From assembly GCA_031417395.1 (NCBI GenBank), contig JANOVM010000052.1:62001-126000 (forward strand): DNA of 64,000 bases, written 5' to 3'. Positions 18,473 through 26,846 of this stretch are shown piece after piece (position 1 is the stretch's first letter; every line of letters starts with the position of its first letter). The DNA comes from JADKIH01 sp031417395 (GTDB lineage: Bacteria > Bacteroidota > Bacteroidia > AKYH767-A > 2013-40CM-41-45). Both the position numbers and the translations under genes were made by a program. The notes below the pieces were generated by a model, which saw only the letters and a program-made list of their open reading frames with translations, ran no database searches and was not told where the DNA came from.

Positions 18473-19168
18473 ATGAATAAAGTAGTTTCAAATGCAGACG
18501 AAGCCCTCAACGGACTGAAAGACAATATGACCTTAATGGTTGGAGGTTTCGGCCTTTGTGGAATACCCGAAAATTCCATTGCAGCACTGGTAAGGAAAAA
18601 AGTGAAAGGTCTGACTTGCATATCTAACAATGCGGGCGTAGATGATTTTGGCCTTGGTTTGCTTTTGCAGGAAAAGATGATAAAGAAAATGATTTCTTCC
18701 TATGTGGGCGAGAATGCAGAATTTGAAAGGCAATTACTCAGCGGAGAGCTGGAAGTAGAATTGATACCGCAGGGCACACTGGCAACGCGCTGCCTTGCCG
18801 CCGGCTATGGAATGCCTGCCATATTTACACCCGCCGGAGCAGGAACAGAAGTTGCAGAAGGAAAAGAAATCCGCATCTTCAACGGAAAAGAACATTTGCT
18901 AGAATATGCCTTCGAAGCTGATTTCGCTTTAGTCAAAGCCTGGAAAGGCGACACACAAGGCAATTTAATTTTCCGCGCAACAGCCCGTAACTTCAGTCCG
19001 CTAATGGCTATGGCAGGAAAAATAACTGTTGCAGAAGTAGAAGAACTCGTCCCCGCAGGACAACTTGACCCAAACAACATTCATACACCTGGCATTTATG
19101 TACACCGAATTTTCCAGGGAAAGAATTATGAGAAGAGGATTGAGCAAAGAACTGTGAGGAAGAAATAA
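18473..19168 (+). CDS. scoA: 3-oxoacid CoA-transferase subunit A
   Basis: Alpha subunit of the succinyl-CoA:acetoacetate (or related 3-oxoacid) CoA-transferase, 231 residues. Class I CoA-transferase features are the glycine-rich start VGGFGLCGIPE, then ISNNAGVDDFGLG, PQGTLATRCLAAGYGMPAIFTPAGAGT and the C-terminal GIYVHRI. It acts in ketone-body or butanoate metabolism. Its partner scoB follows after 311 bp instead of directly, because a repeat array and a truncated S23/IVP gene lie between them. Confidence 0.93.
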   Translation: MNKVVSNADEALNGLKDNMTLMVGGFGLCGIPENSIAALVRKKVKGLTCISNNAGVDDFGLGLLLQEKMIKKMISSYVGENAEFERQLLSGELEVELIPQGTLATRCLAAGYGMPAIFTPAGAGTEVAEGKEIRIFNGKEHLLEYAFEADFALVKAWKGDTQGNLIFRATARNFSPLMAMAGKITVAEVEELVPAGQLDPNNIHTPGIYVHRIFQGKNYEKRIEQRTVRKK

Positions 19169-19245
19169 TTTGAGAATTTGGGAATTTGAAAATTTGAAAA
19201 TGGCGGGAATTAAATGGTTATAATTTGGGAATTTGAGAATTTAAA
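19167..19245. repeat. 8-bp AATTTGRR repeat arrays abutting the scoA stop
   Basis: Four 8-bp units AATTTGAG/AATTTGGG/AATTTGAA/AATTTGAA at 19167-19198 overlap the last two bases of the scoA stop codon. Three more units (AATTTGGG, AATTTGAG, AATTTAAA) lie at 19222-19245, 55 bp on. They are followed by a truncated S23/IVP gene. The same unit forms the inverted arrays at 40233-40416. Confidence 0.85.
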
Positions 19246-19273
19246 AATGTTGGGAGTAAATAAATATTAATGT

Positions 19274-19486
19274 TTGATGGAGAATATATTTATGAAAATG
19301 AGATTGAGTGATTTAACTATTGATAAAAGCGCGTTCTTTGTGGAAGATATGCGGGACGATAAAAAAAATGTAATTGTAGAAAAGTCATTTCAATTTGCAG
19401 TTCAGATAATTGAATTTACTGATTTATTAAAGGAACAAAAGAGATATTCTCTTTCCAATCAACTTTTCAAATTAAAAGCATGTTAG
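19274..19486 (+). pseudogene. truncated four-helix-bundle (23S rRNA intervening sequence, S23-type) protein
   Basis: The 70-residue frame contains the N-terminal half of an S23/IVP four-helix-bundle protein: KNVIVEKSFQFAVQIIEF and LKEQKRYSLSNQLFK match the family's start. The usual continuation (a GTSIGAN-like turn and two more helices, total about 120 residues) is absent. The frame instead ends LKAC, the last codons overlapping the scoB start. These proteins are solitary multi-copy genes in Bacteroidota and the function is unknown. Probably decayed, though its mRNA now forms the link between scoA and scoB. Confidence 0.72.
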
Positions 19487-20139
19487 ACAAAACCGGAATC
19501 GCCAAACGAATCGCCCGCGAAGTAAAGGACGGATATTATGTAAACCTTGGAATAGGCATACCTACTTTGGTTGCCAATTATATTCCTGAAGGAATCAATG
19601 TTGTTTTGCAATCTGAAAATGGATTGCTGGGCATGGGGCCATTTCCTTATGAAGGAGAAGAAGATCCGGATTTGATTAATGCGGGTAAGCAGACAATCAC
19701 TACTGTTGCAGGCTCAGCTTTTTTCGATTCAGCGATGAGCTTTGGAATGATCCGGGCAGGAAAAGTCGATCTTACGATTCTGGGCGCCATGGAAGTGAGT
19801 GAGAACGGTGACATTGCCAACTGGAAAATACCGGGCAAGATGGTAAAAGGAATGGGAGGAGCCATGGATCTTGTTGCATCGGCTAAGCATATCATCGTTG
19901 CAATGCAGCATGTGAACAAAGCGGGCGAATCAAAACTGCTTCCTGCTTGCACATTACCATTAACAGGCAAGCGTTGCGTTAAAAGAATTGTAACTGAATT
20001 CGGCGTGTTGGATGTCATGCCCGAAGGAGGATTTAAACTAATTGAACTTGCTCCGGGGGTGAGTGTAGAGCAGGTGAAAAATGCTACAGCAGGGAAATTG
20101 ACTATTGACAAAGAGGTCAAAGAGATGGTGTTGGATTAA
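19480..20139 (+). CDS. scoB: 3-oxoacid CoA-transferase subunit B
   Basis: Beta subunit, 219 residues. It carries the catalytic glutamate in the family motif SENGLLGMGP and the opening GYYVNLGIGIPTLVANYIP. NAGKQTITT and GAMEVSENGDIANWKIPG also match. It pairs with ScoA to form the active enzyme. The start lies inside the 3' end of the truncated S23 frame. Confidence 0.94.
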   Translation: MLDKTGIAKRIAREVKDGYYVNLGIGIPTLVANYIPEGINVVLQSENGLLGMGPFPYEGEEDPDLINAGKQTITTVAGSAFFDSAMSFGMIRAGKVDLTILGAMEVSENGDIANWKIPGKMVKGMGGAMDLVASAKHIIVAMQHVNKAGESKLLPACTLPLTGKRCVKRIVTEFGVLDVMPEGGFKLIELAPGVSVEQVKNATAGKLTIDKEVKEMVLD

Positions 20140-20233
20140 TATTCAAAACTTAAACCTTCTCAACGGGTTTTTTTAAAGAATTTGACAAGTTTTTCAGCAA
20201 CTATTAATATAATTATAGTCTCACTTGTATTTT

Positions 20234-20241
20234 TATATTTG
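20234..20241 (+). promoter_or_regulatory. candidate -7 element TATATTTG
   Basis: Exact TAnnTTTG match 38 bp before the ATG at 20279. No -33 TTTG at standard spacing. It could drive the GT-C/GT2 operon. Confidence 0.35.
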
Positions 20242-20278
20242 CAAAATGTTTATTCTTGAAATTTAGTTAATTACAAAA

Positions 20279-22333
20279 ATGCTTTTTATTAAACCCGGCT
20301 ACAGGAATCACTTTCCTTTTATCATTTTTTATACTGCATTTCTAATAATAGGCCTGTTTATTTTTAAGGACTATGGCATTCCCTGGGATGAAAATGCCTG
20401 TAGAGTTGATATGGGCATTGTGAATTTCGATTATATTTTCAACGGTAACTACAAAGCATTAATCGAAGGTAATGCCAAATATCATGGACCTTCTTTTGAA
20501 ATGCTGTTATTGGCCATTGAAAGGATATTTAATATAAGTGATACAAGGAATATTTTCCTAATGCGTCATTTAGTTAACTTCCTGCTTTTTGCAACAGCTG
20601 TTTTATTTTTTTACCGTCTATGTCTGAAACATTTTAAAAATAAATGGATACCATTTCTTGGTCCGGTTTTACTTGTATTAAGTCCTAGGATTTTTGCCGA
20701 TTCCTTTTACAATTCCAAGGATTTGGCTTTTCTATCCATGGTAATTATTAGTTTATTTACTACAACGATTTTTATTGAAAAGAAAAATTATAAGTCGGCA
20801 TTTATCAATGCTTTGATTACCGCTTTCATGGTTGACATTAGAATCATGGGTATTATCATACCGATGTTTACCGGTTTAATTCTATTAATCGATTTTATAA
20901 AAAATTCAGATCAAAGAAAAGGATTATTAAAGCTTACTCTTTTCTACCTGGTTTTACTTGTTGGATTTATTATTTTGTTCTGGCCGGTTTTATGGCGTAA
21001 TCCAATTGAACAATTTATTCTTGCTTTCAAAGAAAACAGTAAATTCCCGTGGGAAGGTTATGTATTGTTTATGGGGAAGGAATATCCTTCTTTGCAGCTT
21101 CCTTTTCATTATCTGCCCTTTTGGATTCTTATTTCGACACCAATTTTATATGTTTTATTGTTTCTTGCCTCATTGTATTTTCTTGTTAAGAACGTAATTC
21201 AAAAAACCAAAGTGCAAATTGCAGAGTGGCTTCATCTTTTTGTTTTTTTTCTTCCTATTCTAAGTGTCATTCTTCTTCATTCAGTAGTTTATGATGGGTG
21301 GAGGCATCTTTATTTTATTTACCCTTCTTTTATTTTTATTACCCTAATAAGTGTAGATAATCTTCTTAAAAAAGTAAAAGAAACCAAATTTGATATTTTA
21401 TTTAAAACAGGAATTATGGCGTACTGCCTTTTTGTTTTACTTACAATGGTTCGTCTTCACCCATTTGAAAATTTATATTTTAATTTCATCGCAGGAAATT
21501 CGCTTAAAGAAATTCGCGATAGATATGAAATGGATTATTGGGGGTTAAGCTATAAACAAGCATTAGAACATATACTTAAAAATGATACGGCATCGCATAT
21601 TACCTTGTGTTATACGGAACCTGCACCGGGATTAGATAATACGAAAATATTTTCTGAAAAAGAGAAAGCTAGAATTTTTTACACTCCTGCCGTTGAACTT
21701 GCCGATTATGCCCTAACTGCATATCGATATGTGCGCGGTCCCTATAAATGTTTGGCTGATTACGATATTAAACGCAACGACGGTGTAATACATTCTGTCT
21801 TTGATTTACGAAAAAAGAAATTATTGTTAAACGATGATAAATATATTGTCAGCAAATTTTCATATGACTACGAGACAACACCCGTATCAAATTTTGAATG
21901 TAATGCTGTTAAATTGGAAGGGGCATATTCAGGTAATAGGGCTGAAGTTTTTAATTCTTCGATTCCTTTTGGCGCTGTATTTAATATCAATGTTCCTGTA
22001 GAACCATCCGGTATTTCACACAATAAATATCTTGAAATGAACTTCATGGTCAAGACTCCTAAAGAAATTGAGGCCGGTGTTATTGTACAAATAGACTCAG
22101 GTGCAGGGACAACCTATTTTTGGGTGGTTTATGAACTACAAACTACACTGAAAAATACCTGGATGAAAAAGGAATTTAAAATAAAGCTTCCCGAAACTGT
22201 TTCATCCAAGGATAGAATTAAATTATATATTTGGAATTCTGTCTATAACGATTTTTTTGTCGACAACTATAATGTTAATTTCTATTATGTTCCAAAGGAG
22301 GTTATGGATAAGGTAATGAAAGCATATCCTTAA
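20279..22333 (+). CDS. GT-C-type polytopic glycosyltransferase with C-terminal beta module
   Basis: 684 residues: about 10-12 membrane helices in residues 10-420, with the acidic pair in the first periplasmic loop (IPWDEN, Asp37/Glu38) typical of PMT/ArnT-like GT-C enzymes that use polyprenyl-phosphate sugars. The C-terminal 180 residues are a predicted beta-sandwich ending RIKLYIWN...FFVDN, closely like the modules ending the two GT-C-like proteins downstream and the protein at 28847. The active site and module face the periplasm. First gene of a four-gene operon. The acceptor is unknown; a surface glycan is likely. Confidence 0.78.
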   Translation: MLFIKPGYRNHFPFIIFYTAFLIIGLFIFKDYGIPWDENACRVDMGIVNFDYIFNGNYKALIEGNAKYHGPSFEMLLLAIERIFNISDTRNIFLMRHLVNFLLFATAVLFFYRLCLKHFKNKWIPFLGPVLLVLSPRIFADSFYNSKDLAFLSMVIISLFTTTIFIEKKNYKSAFINALITAFMVDIRIMGIIIPMFTGLILLIDFIKNSDQRKGLLKLTLFYLVLLVGFIILFWPVLWRNPIEQFILAFKENSKFPWEGYVLFMGKEYPSLQLPFHYLPFWILISTPILYVLLFLASLYFLVKNVIQKTKVQIAEWLHLFVFFLPILSVILLHSVVYDGWRHLYFIYPSFIFITLISVDNLLKKVKETKFDILFKTGIMAYCLFVLLTMVRLHPFENLYFNFIAGNSLKEIRDRYEMDYWGLSYKQALEHILKNDTASHITLCYTEPAPGLDNTKIFSEKEKARIFYTPAVELADYALTAYRYVRGPYKCLADYDIKRNDGVIHSVFDLRKKKLLLNDDKYIVSKFSYDYETTPVSNFECNAVKLEGAYSGNRAEVFNSSIPFGAVFNINVPVEPSGISHNKYLEMNFMVKTPKEIEAGVIVQIDSGAGTTYFWVVYELQTTLKNTWMKKEFKIKLPETVSSKDRIKLYIWNSVYNDFFVDNYNVNFYYVPKEVMDKVMKAYP

Positions 22334-22368
22334 TGGAAGGAATAGGAAACCATTAATTTTTATAAGAA

Positions 22369-24198
22369 ATGAAATTATCAGATTTTATTCGTTCCAAGCG
22401 TTTCTCTGTTTTCACTATTTCCGTTATTACCATTATCCTGGCTTATTTTACGTATACAGGGCGTTGGTTAGGTGACGACAAAAGTGCGTGGAGACGTATC
22501 GTAGATTCCGACGGACGCGGTTACTATGCATATTTACCGGCCGTATTGATTTTTCATGACATGAAATTTGATTTCATAAAAGAACAGGAGGATACGATTT
22601 ATGGAAAAGGCTCATCAGAGTATCTTTATTTGCAAAATGGGAATAGAGGAAATAAATACTTTATTGGAGTATCCATTTTTTTATTGCCATTTTTCCTTTT
22701 AGCAACATTGGTTTCCTATTGCATGGGTCTTCCCATAACCGGCTACAACCCGGTGTATTTCGGATCGATAAGCATTGCTTCTTTATTTTATTTAGCAATA
22801 GCTTTATATTATATTCGAAAATTTTTAAAGCTCTATAATATAAGGGATGTATGGATAAGTGTTATGTTTATAATGCTTGTTTTTGGTACAAATATTTACT
22901 ACTTCTCTGTATATGCACCAAGTAATTCGCATATTTTTTCTTTTTGTGCGATAAGCGTATTTGTTTATAACCTGAAAAAATTTGAACTGGAAAATAAGAA
23001 ATCATTTTTATTAACAGCTGCTGTTGCCCTAAGTCTTATTACGTTGCTTCGGCCTATTAATATTATTGTTGTATTGGCAGTTCCTTTTTTATGCGGAAGT
23101 TGGGAAAGATTTCTGGGACTCATTAATAATATTTTGAAAAATAAATTGAATCTCATTCTTTGTATCCTTATTTATTCAGGCATCGTTTTTTTACAACCCT
23201 TGATGTTATATTTTACCTATGGTGGATTTTTTCACTGGCCTTATGAAGGAGAAAGCTTTGATTTTCTTAATCCTCATTTTCTGGATACCCTTTTCAGTTA
23301 TAGAAAAGGGTTGTTTATATATACACCGTTAATGTTTCTTGCGATTATTTCCATATTTTTTAAATGGAAGAAAAATATTTTTTCCATAGCATCCTTTTTT
23401 TTATTTTTTATTATATTGAATTACATTTTTTCATCCTGGTGTGCCTGGGATTATGGCGGATCTTATGGACTGCGTGCTTTTATTGAATTTTACCCTATAT
23501 TTATAATACCATTGTCCATCAGCTTAAACGAAGTTATTAAGAAGTGGAAATTAATGTTAATTGCAGTTTTATTTATTTCACTGATAATTGTCAGTTTGAT
23601 TCAGACATATCAATATCAGAAGCAGATTATTATAGCGGAAATGACTAAAGAAATATTTTGGAAAGTCTTTTTAAAAACAGGCTTAAAAAACAGAAACGTT
23701 GCTATACCGATTATTAATATCGAACCCGACGAAAAAAATATAGCATACAGAAGCATTATTCTAAATAACTTTGAAGGTGTCGAAGATTGGGGAGCCGACA
23801 ACACAATAACAGAAGAAGATTGTTTTTCTCCAAAACACAGTGTCAAAATAAGCAATGAAGCTCAATTCAGCCCTTCTTATATGAAGTCATTCAAAGACCT
23901 TTCTGAAAATAAAGTTTCTTTTGTCAAGGTTACCATGCGGGCGAAGTTATTAGATGGAAAAGCCGAAAGCGCTTTGATTGTTAGTTTTGAAAAAGCAGAT
24001 CAGCAGGTTTTTAGTTACAACAATTATCCAATTCTAATGGACGAAGATGAAATAGGCAATTGGAAAAAAATTAATTATTGTGTGCGAATTCCTTATCTTT
24101 CCGGAGAAGGTGTTATGAAAGTATATGGCTGGAATTTTACCAAATATCCTGTTTTTATCGACGATATGCAGGTTGAACTTATTACATTAAAGCAATAG
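22369..24198 (+). CDS. polytopic membrane protein, GT-C-like, with C-terminal beta module
   Basis: 609 residues with an N-terminal helix, a periplasmic loop with DSDGRGYYAYLPAVLIFHD, about ten further helices to about residue 425, and a C-terminal beta module (about 460-609) ending MKVYGWN...VFIDD. It is a clear paralogue of the protein at 24962, sharing the SDGxGYYxYLPA and FSYRKGLFIYTPL signatures. GT-C membership is inferred from topology and neighbours; I see no well-known named family signature. Confidence 0.72.
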   Translation: MKLSDFIRSKRFSVFTISVITIILAYFTYTGRWLGDDKSAWRRIVDSDGRGYYAYLPAVLIFHDMKFDFIKEQEDTIYGKGSSEYLYLQNGNRGNKYFIGVSIFLLPFFLLATLVSYCMGLPITGYNPVYFGSISIASLFYLAIALYYIRKFLKLYNIRDVWISVMFIMLVFGTNIYYFSVYAPSNSHIFSFCAISVFVYNLKKFELENKKSFLLTAAVALSLITLLRPINIIVVLAVPFLCGSWERFLGLINNILKNKLNLILCILIYSGIVFLQPLMLYFTYGGFFHWPYEGESFDFLNPHFLDTLFSYRKGLFIYTPLMFLAIISIFFKWKKNIFSIASFFLFFIILNYIFSSWCAWDYGGSYGLRAFIEFYPIFIIPLSISLNEVIKKWKLMLIAVLFISLIIVSLIQTYQYQKQIIIAEMTKEIFWKVFLKTGLKNRNVAIPIINIEPDEKNIAYRSIILNNFEGVEDWGADNTITEEDCFSPKHSVKISNEAQFSPSYMKSFKDLSENKVSFVKVTMRAKLLDGKAESALIVSFEKADQQVFSYNNYPILMDEDEIGNWKKINYCVRIPYLSGEGVMKVYGWNFTKYPVFIDDMQVELITLKQ

Positions 24199-24242
24199 GG
24201 GTTAATATACTTTAATTTATAAATTTACCACAAATCATACAC

Positions 24243-24965
24243 ATGCCATTTAATAAACTTTCCATAGTTATTCCCTGTTACAACGAAGAGAAAACGGTAC
24301 ACCTTATCCTGGATAGGGTTAAAATGGTTAATTTGAAGAATGATATAATAAAAGAAATAATTTTAGTGAATGATTGTTCTAAAGATAATACGGCAAGGGC
24401 TATAGAGGATTATATCCGCCTTAATCCCGGAATGAATTTTCAACTTATTAATCACCCGGTTAATATGGGTAAGGGTGCAGCCATACATACAGGAATTTCA
24501 AAAGCAACAGGAGATTATTTAATTGTTCAGGATGCTGACCTGGAATACAACCCAAACGAATACAATTTCCTTATTCAGCCTATTTTGGATGGTTTTGCCG
24601 ATGTTGTTTTTGGTTCTCGTTTTATGGGAGGCAATCCACATCGTATATTATTTTTCTGGCATTCAATAGGGAATAAGTTCCTTACAACTATTTCAAATGC
24701 ATTTACAAATCTCAACCTTACTGATATGGAAACGTGTTACAAGCTTTTCAAGACAGAAATAATTAAAAACATAAAATTAAAGGAAAAGAGATTCGGATTT
24801 GAGCCGGAAGTTACAGCAAAGATATCTCGCGTAAAGAATGTACGCATTTATGAGGTTGGCATTTCATATTATGGCCGCACCTATGAAGAAGGTAAAAAGA
24901 TCGGATGGAAAGATGGATTTCGTGCTATCTGGTGCATTCTAAAATATAATCTCTGGAGCAAATGA
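24243..24965 (+). CDS. GT2 glycosyltransferase, DPM1/DPG-synthase-like
   Basis: A 240-residue cytosolic GT-A enzyme: SIVIPCYNEEKTV at the N-terminus, NDCSKDNT, GKGAAIHTGI and the metal-binding QDADLEYNP (DxD type), then FGSRFMGG. This pattern matches enzymes that move a sugar from a nucleotide sugar to polyprenyl phosphate, which would make the donor for the neighbouring GT-C-like proteins. There is no C-terminal membrane anchor. The last four bases overlap the next gene. Confidence 0.9.
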   Translation: MPFNKLSIVIPCYNEEKTVHLILDRVKMVNLKNDIIKEIILVNDCSKDNTARAIEDYIRLNPGMNFQLINHPVNMGKGAAIHTGISKATGDYLIVQDADLEYNPNEYNFLIQPILDGFADVVFGSRFMGGNPHRILFFWHSIGNKFLTTISNAFTNLNLTDMETCYKLFKTEIIKNIKLKEKRFGFEPEVTAKISRVKNVRIYEVGISYYGRTYEEGKKIGWKDGFRAIWCILKYNLWSK

Positions 24966-26794
24966 CAGCCCGGCCGGAAAGGTTTTTTAATCGAACAGGT
25001 GTTTATTTAATTCTCGGCATTCTGCTTACTTGTTTTTTTTATAGTAACGGTTTTTTTTCCAATAAGAAAAGCGGAATTATTAGAAGTGATGGTATGGGTT
25101 ATTATTCATATCTGCCGGCCATTTTTATTTACAATGATTATACACAGAGTTTTATTCACAAAAAGGTCCCCTTGTATTATGAAGGAACAGGGGTTCCGGA
25201 ATACATGGAAACTATCAATGGACAATTGGTAGACAAATATTTTGTTGGAACTGCAGTTATGATGTATCCATTTTTTATTACTGCGCATTGGTTAAATATT
25301 TATTTTCATAAACCTGCTGATGGATATTCTATTTTGTATCAATACTTCATTGGCCTTGCAGCAGTATTTTATGCTTTTCTTGGAATATTTTTTTGTTACA
25401 GACTTTTAAAATTATATGGCGGAGGAACCTATCAATCGTTGTTTATATGTTTGTTGATTGTATTTGCTACTAATCTTTATTATTATGTGGTAAATGAGCC
25501 GTCTATGTCGCATGTATTTAGTTTTGCAGCGATAACTTCATTTCTGTTTTATTGTAAAGGAGTTTTTGAAAAAAAAGAAAAGACGTTTATTGTTCCCGCA
25601 TTAATTTCACTTGGAATCCTCATTTTAATCAGACCCATTAATTTGCTGATAATTTTTAGTCTCCCTTTTCTTGCCGGCAGTTTACGGCAGCTAAGGGAAG
25701 GTGTAGTATTTGTTTTAAGAAACTATCTTTTATTAATTTCCGGCTCAATAATAGCTTTCCTGATCGTTTCAATTCAGTTTCTAATTTGGTATAAACAAAC
25801 TGGCAACTTCATTGTATACTCTTATAGTAATGAGAGATTTTACTTCGATCGGCCTAATTTTATTAATGTTCTTTTCAGTTACAGGAAAGGGTTGTTTATC
25901 TATACTCCTCTTTGCTTAATTTCCTTTGCAGGGCTATTTGTGCTCTTTCGCAAAAACCGTTTTGGAGCTATTTCTTTCCTATTGTTTTTTATTCTTCTCA
26001 TCTATATCATCAGCTGCTGGCATCAATGGTATTATGGCTCCAGCTATGGTTTTCGTCCGATGATAGAGTATTATTCTTTATTTGCTATTCTACTATTGTT
26101 AGCTTTACAGCACTTACGAAAAAAATGGGTGAAGATTTTATTCATCCTTCTGTGTGTGGCTGCTATTCCGGTAAATCAGATTCAGGCATATCAGTACAAG
26201 TATTTCATTCTTCATTGGGATCGAATGGACCAGTTTAAGTATTGGAAGACTTTTCTTAAAACCGGTTATAAATGGTACGGATATGTATGGGATAACCCTG
26301 AACCAATTGATATTTTTGGTGTATTGATGTCGACGTTCAAAAATGATTTCGAAACAGATAAAAAAGGATGGCAGGATGGTAAGATATTCGACGCGGGACA
26401 GAATGCACTATCCGGAAAAAATGTTAATCAGCTTGATAGCATTGAATTATTTAGCAGGACCCTTATCACCACAGGAAAGGAATCAAAATTGACAGAGTGT
26501 AAAAAGCCTGCCGTCATTGTGTATGGGCATATCAAATCTGAAAACTTTAACAGGAATGACTCATTATTTTTTGTGGTAAGTCATCAGCATGCTGACGGTC
26601 AAATTTATTTCTACAAGACACGGATAGTCGATAGTTTTTATAAAGGAAAGAATGGTTGGTATTGGCTTGAAATCGCTATGAAAATTGATAATGTCGGCGG
26701 GGAATCAGATGTTACAAAAATGTATTTCTGGAACCCTGAAAAGAAGCGTTACTGGCTTGATGATATAACCATAAAGATTTTTGAACAAAAATAA
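24962..26794 (+). CDS. polytopic membrane protein, GT-C-like, paralogue of the 22369 gene
   Basis: 610 residues with the same plan as the protein at 22369: SDGMGYYSYLPAIFIYND in the first loop, about ten membrane helices to about residue 420, FSYRKGLFIYTPL, and a C-terminal module ending TKMYFWN...YWLDDI. It overlaps the GT2 gene by four bases (ATGA), so the two are translationally coupled and probably act in sequence. It ends the + arm, converging with the GH16-like gene 52 bp away. Confidence 0.72.
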   Translation: MTARPERFFNRTGVYLILGILLTCFFYSNGFFSNKKSGIIRSDGMGYYSYLPAIFIYNDYTQSFIHKKVPLYYEGTGVPEYMETINGQLVDKYFVGTAVMMYPFFITAHWLNIYFHKPADGYSILYQYFIGLAAVFYAFLGIFFCYRLLKLYGGGTYQSLFICLLIVFATNLYYYVVNEPSMSHVFSFAAITSFLFYCKGVFEKKEKTFIVPALISLGILILIRPINLLIIFSLPFLAGSLRQLREGVVFVLRNYLLLISGSIIAFLIVSIQFLIWYKQTGNFIVYSYSNERFYFDRPNFINVLFSYRKGLFIYTPLCLISFAGLFVLFRKNRFGAISFLLFFILLIYIISCWHQWYYGSSYGFRPMIEYYSLFAILLLLALQHLRKKWVKILFILLCVAAIPVNQIQAYQYKYFILHWDRMDQFKYWKTFLKTGYKWYGYVWDNPEPIDIFGVLMSTFKNDFETDKKGWQDGKIFDAGQNALSGKNVNQLDSIELFSRTLITTGKESKLTECKKPAVIVYGHIKSENFNRNDSLFFVVSHQHADGQIYFYKTRIVDSFYKGKNGWYWLEIAMKIDNVGGESDVTKMYFWNPEKKRYWLDDITIKIFEQK

Positions 26795-26846
26795 TAATTC
26801 CAAACCGCTCATAAAATGTACAAGCCCGAATTAGCATGCTTTCATT

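Noticed and set aside
19647..20120. 157-residue ORF antisense to scoB
   Set aside because: Shadow of the catalytic domain of scoB; low-complexity translation.
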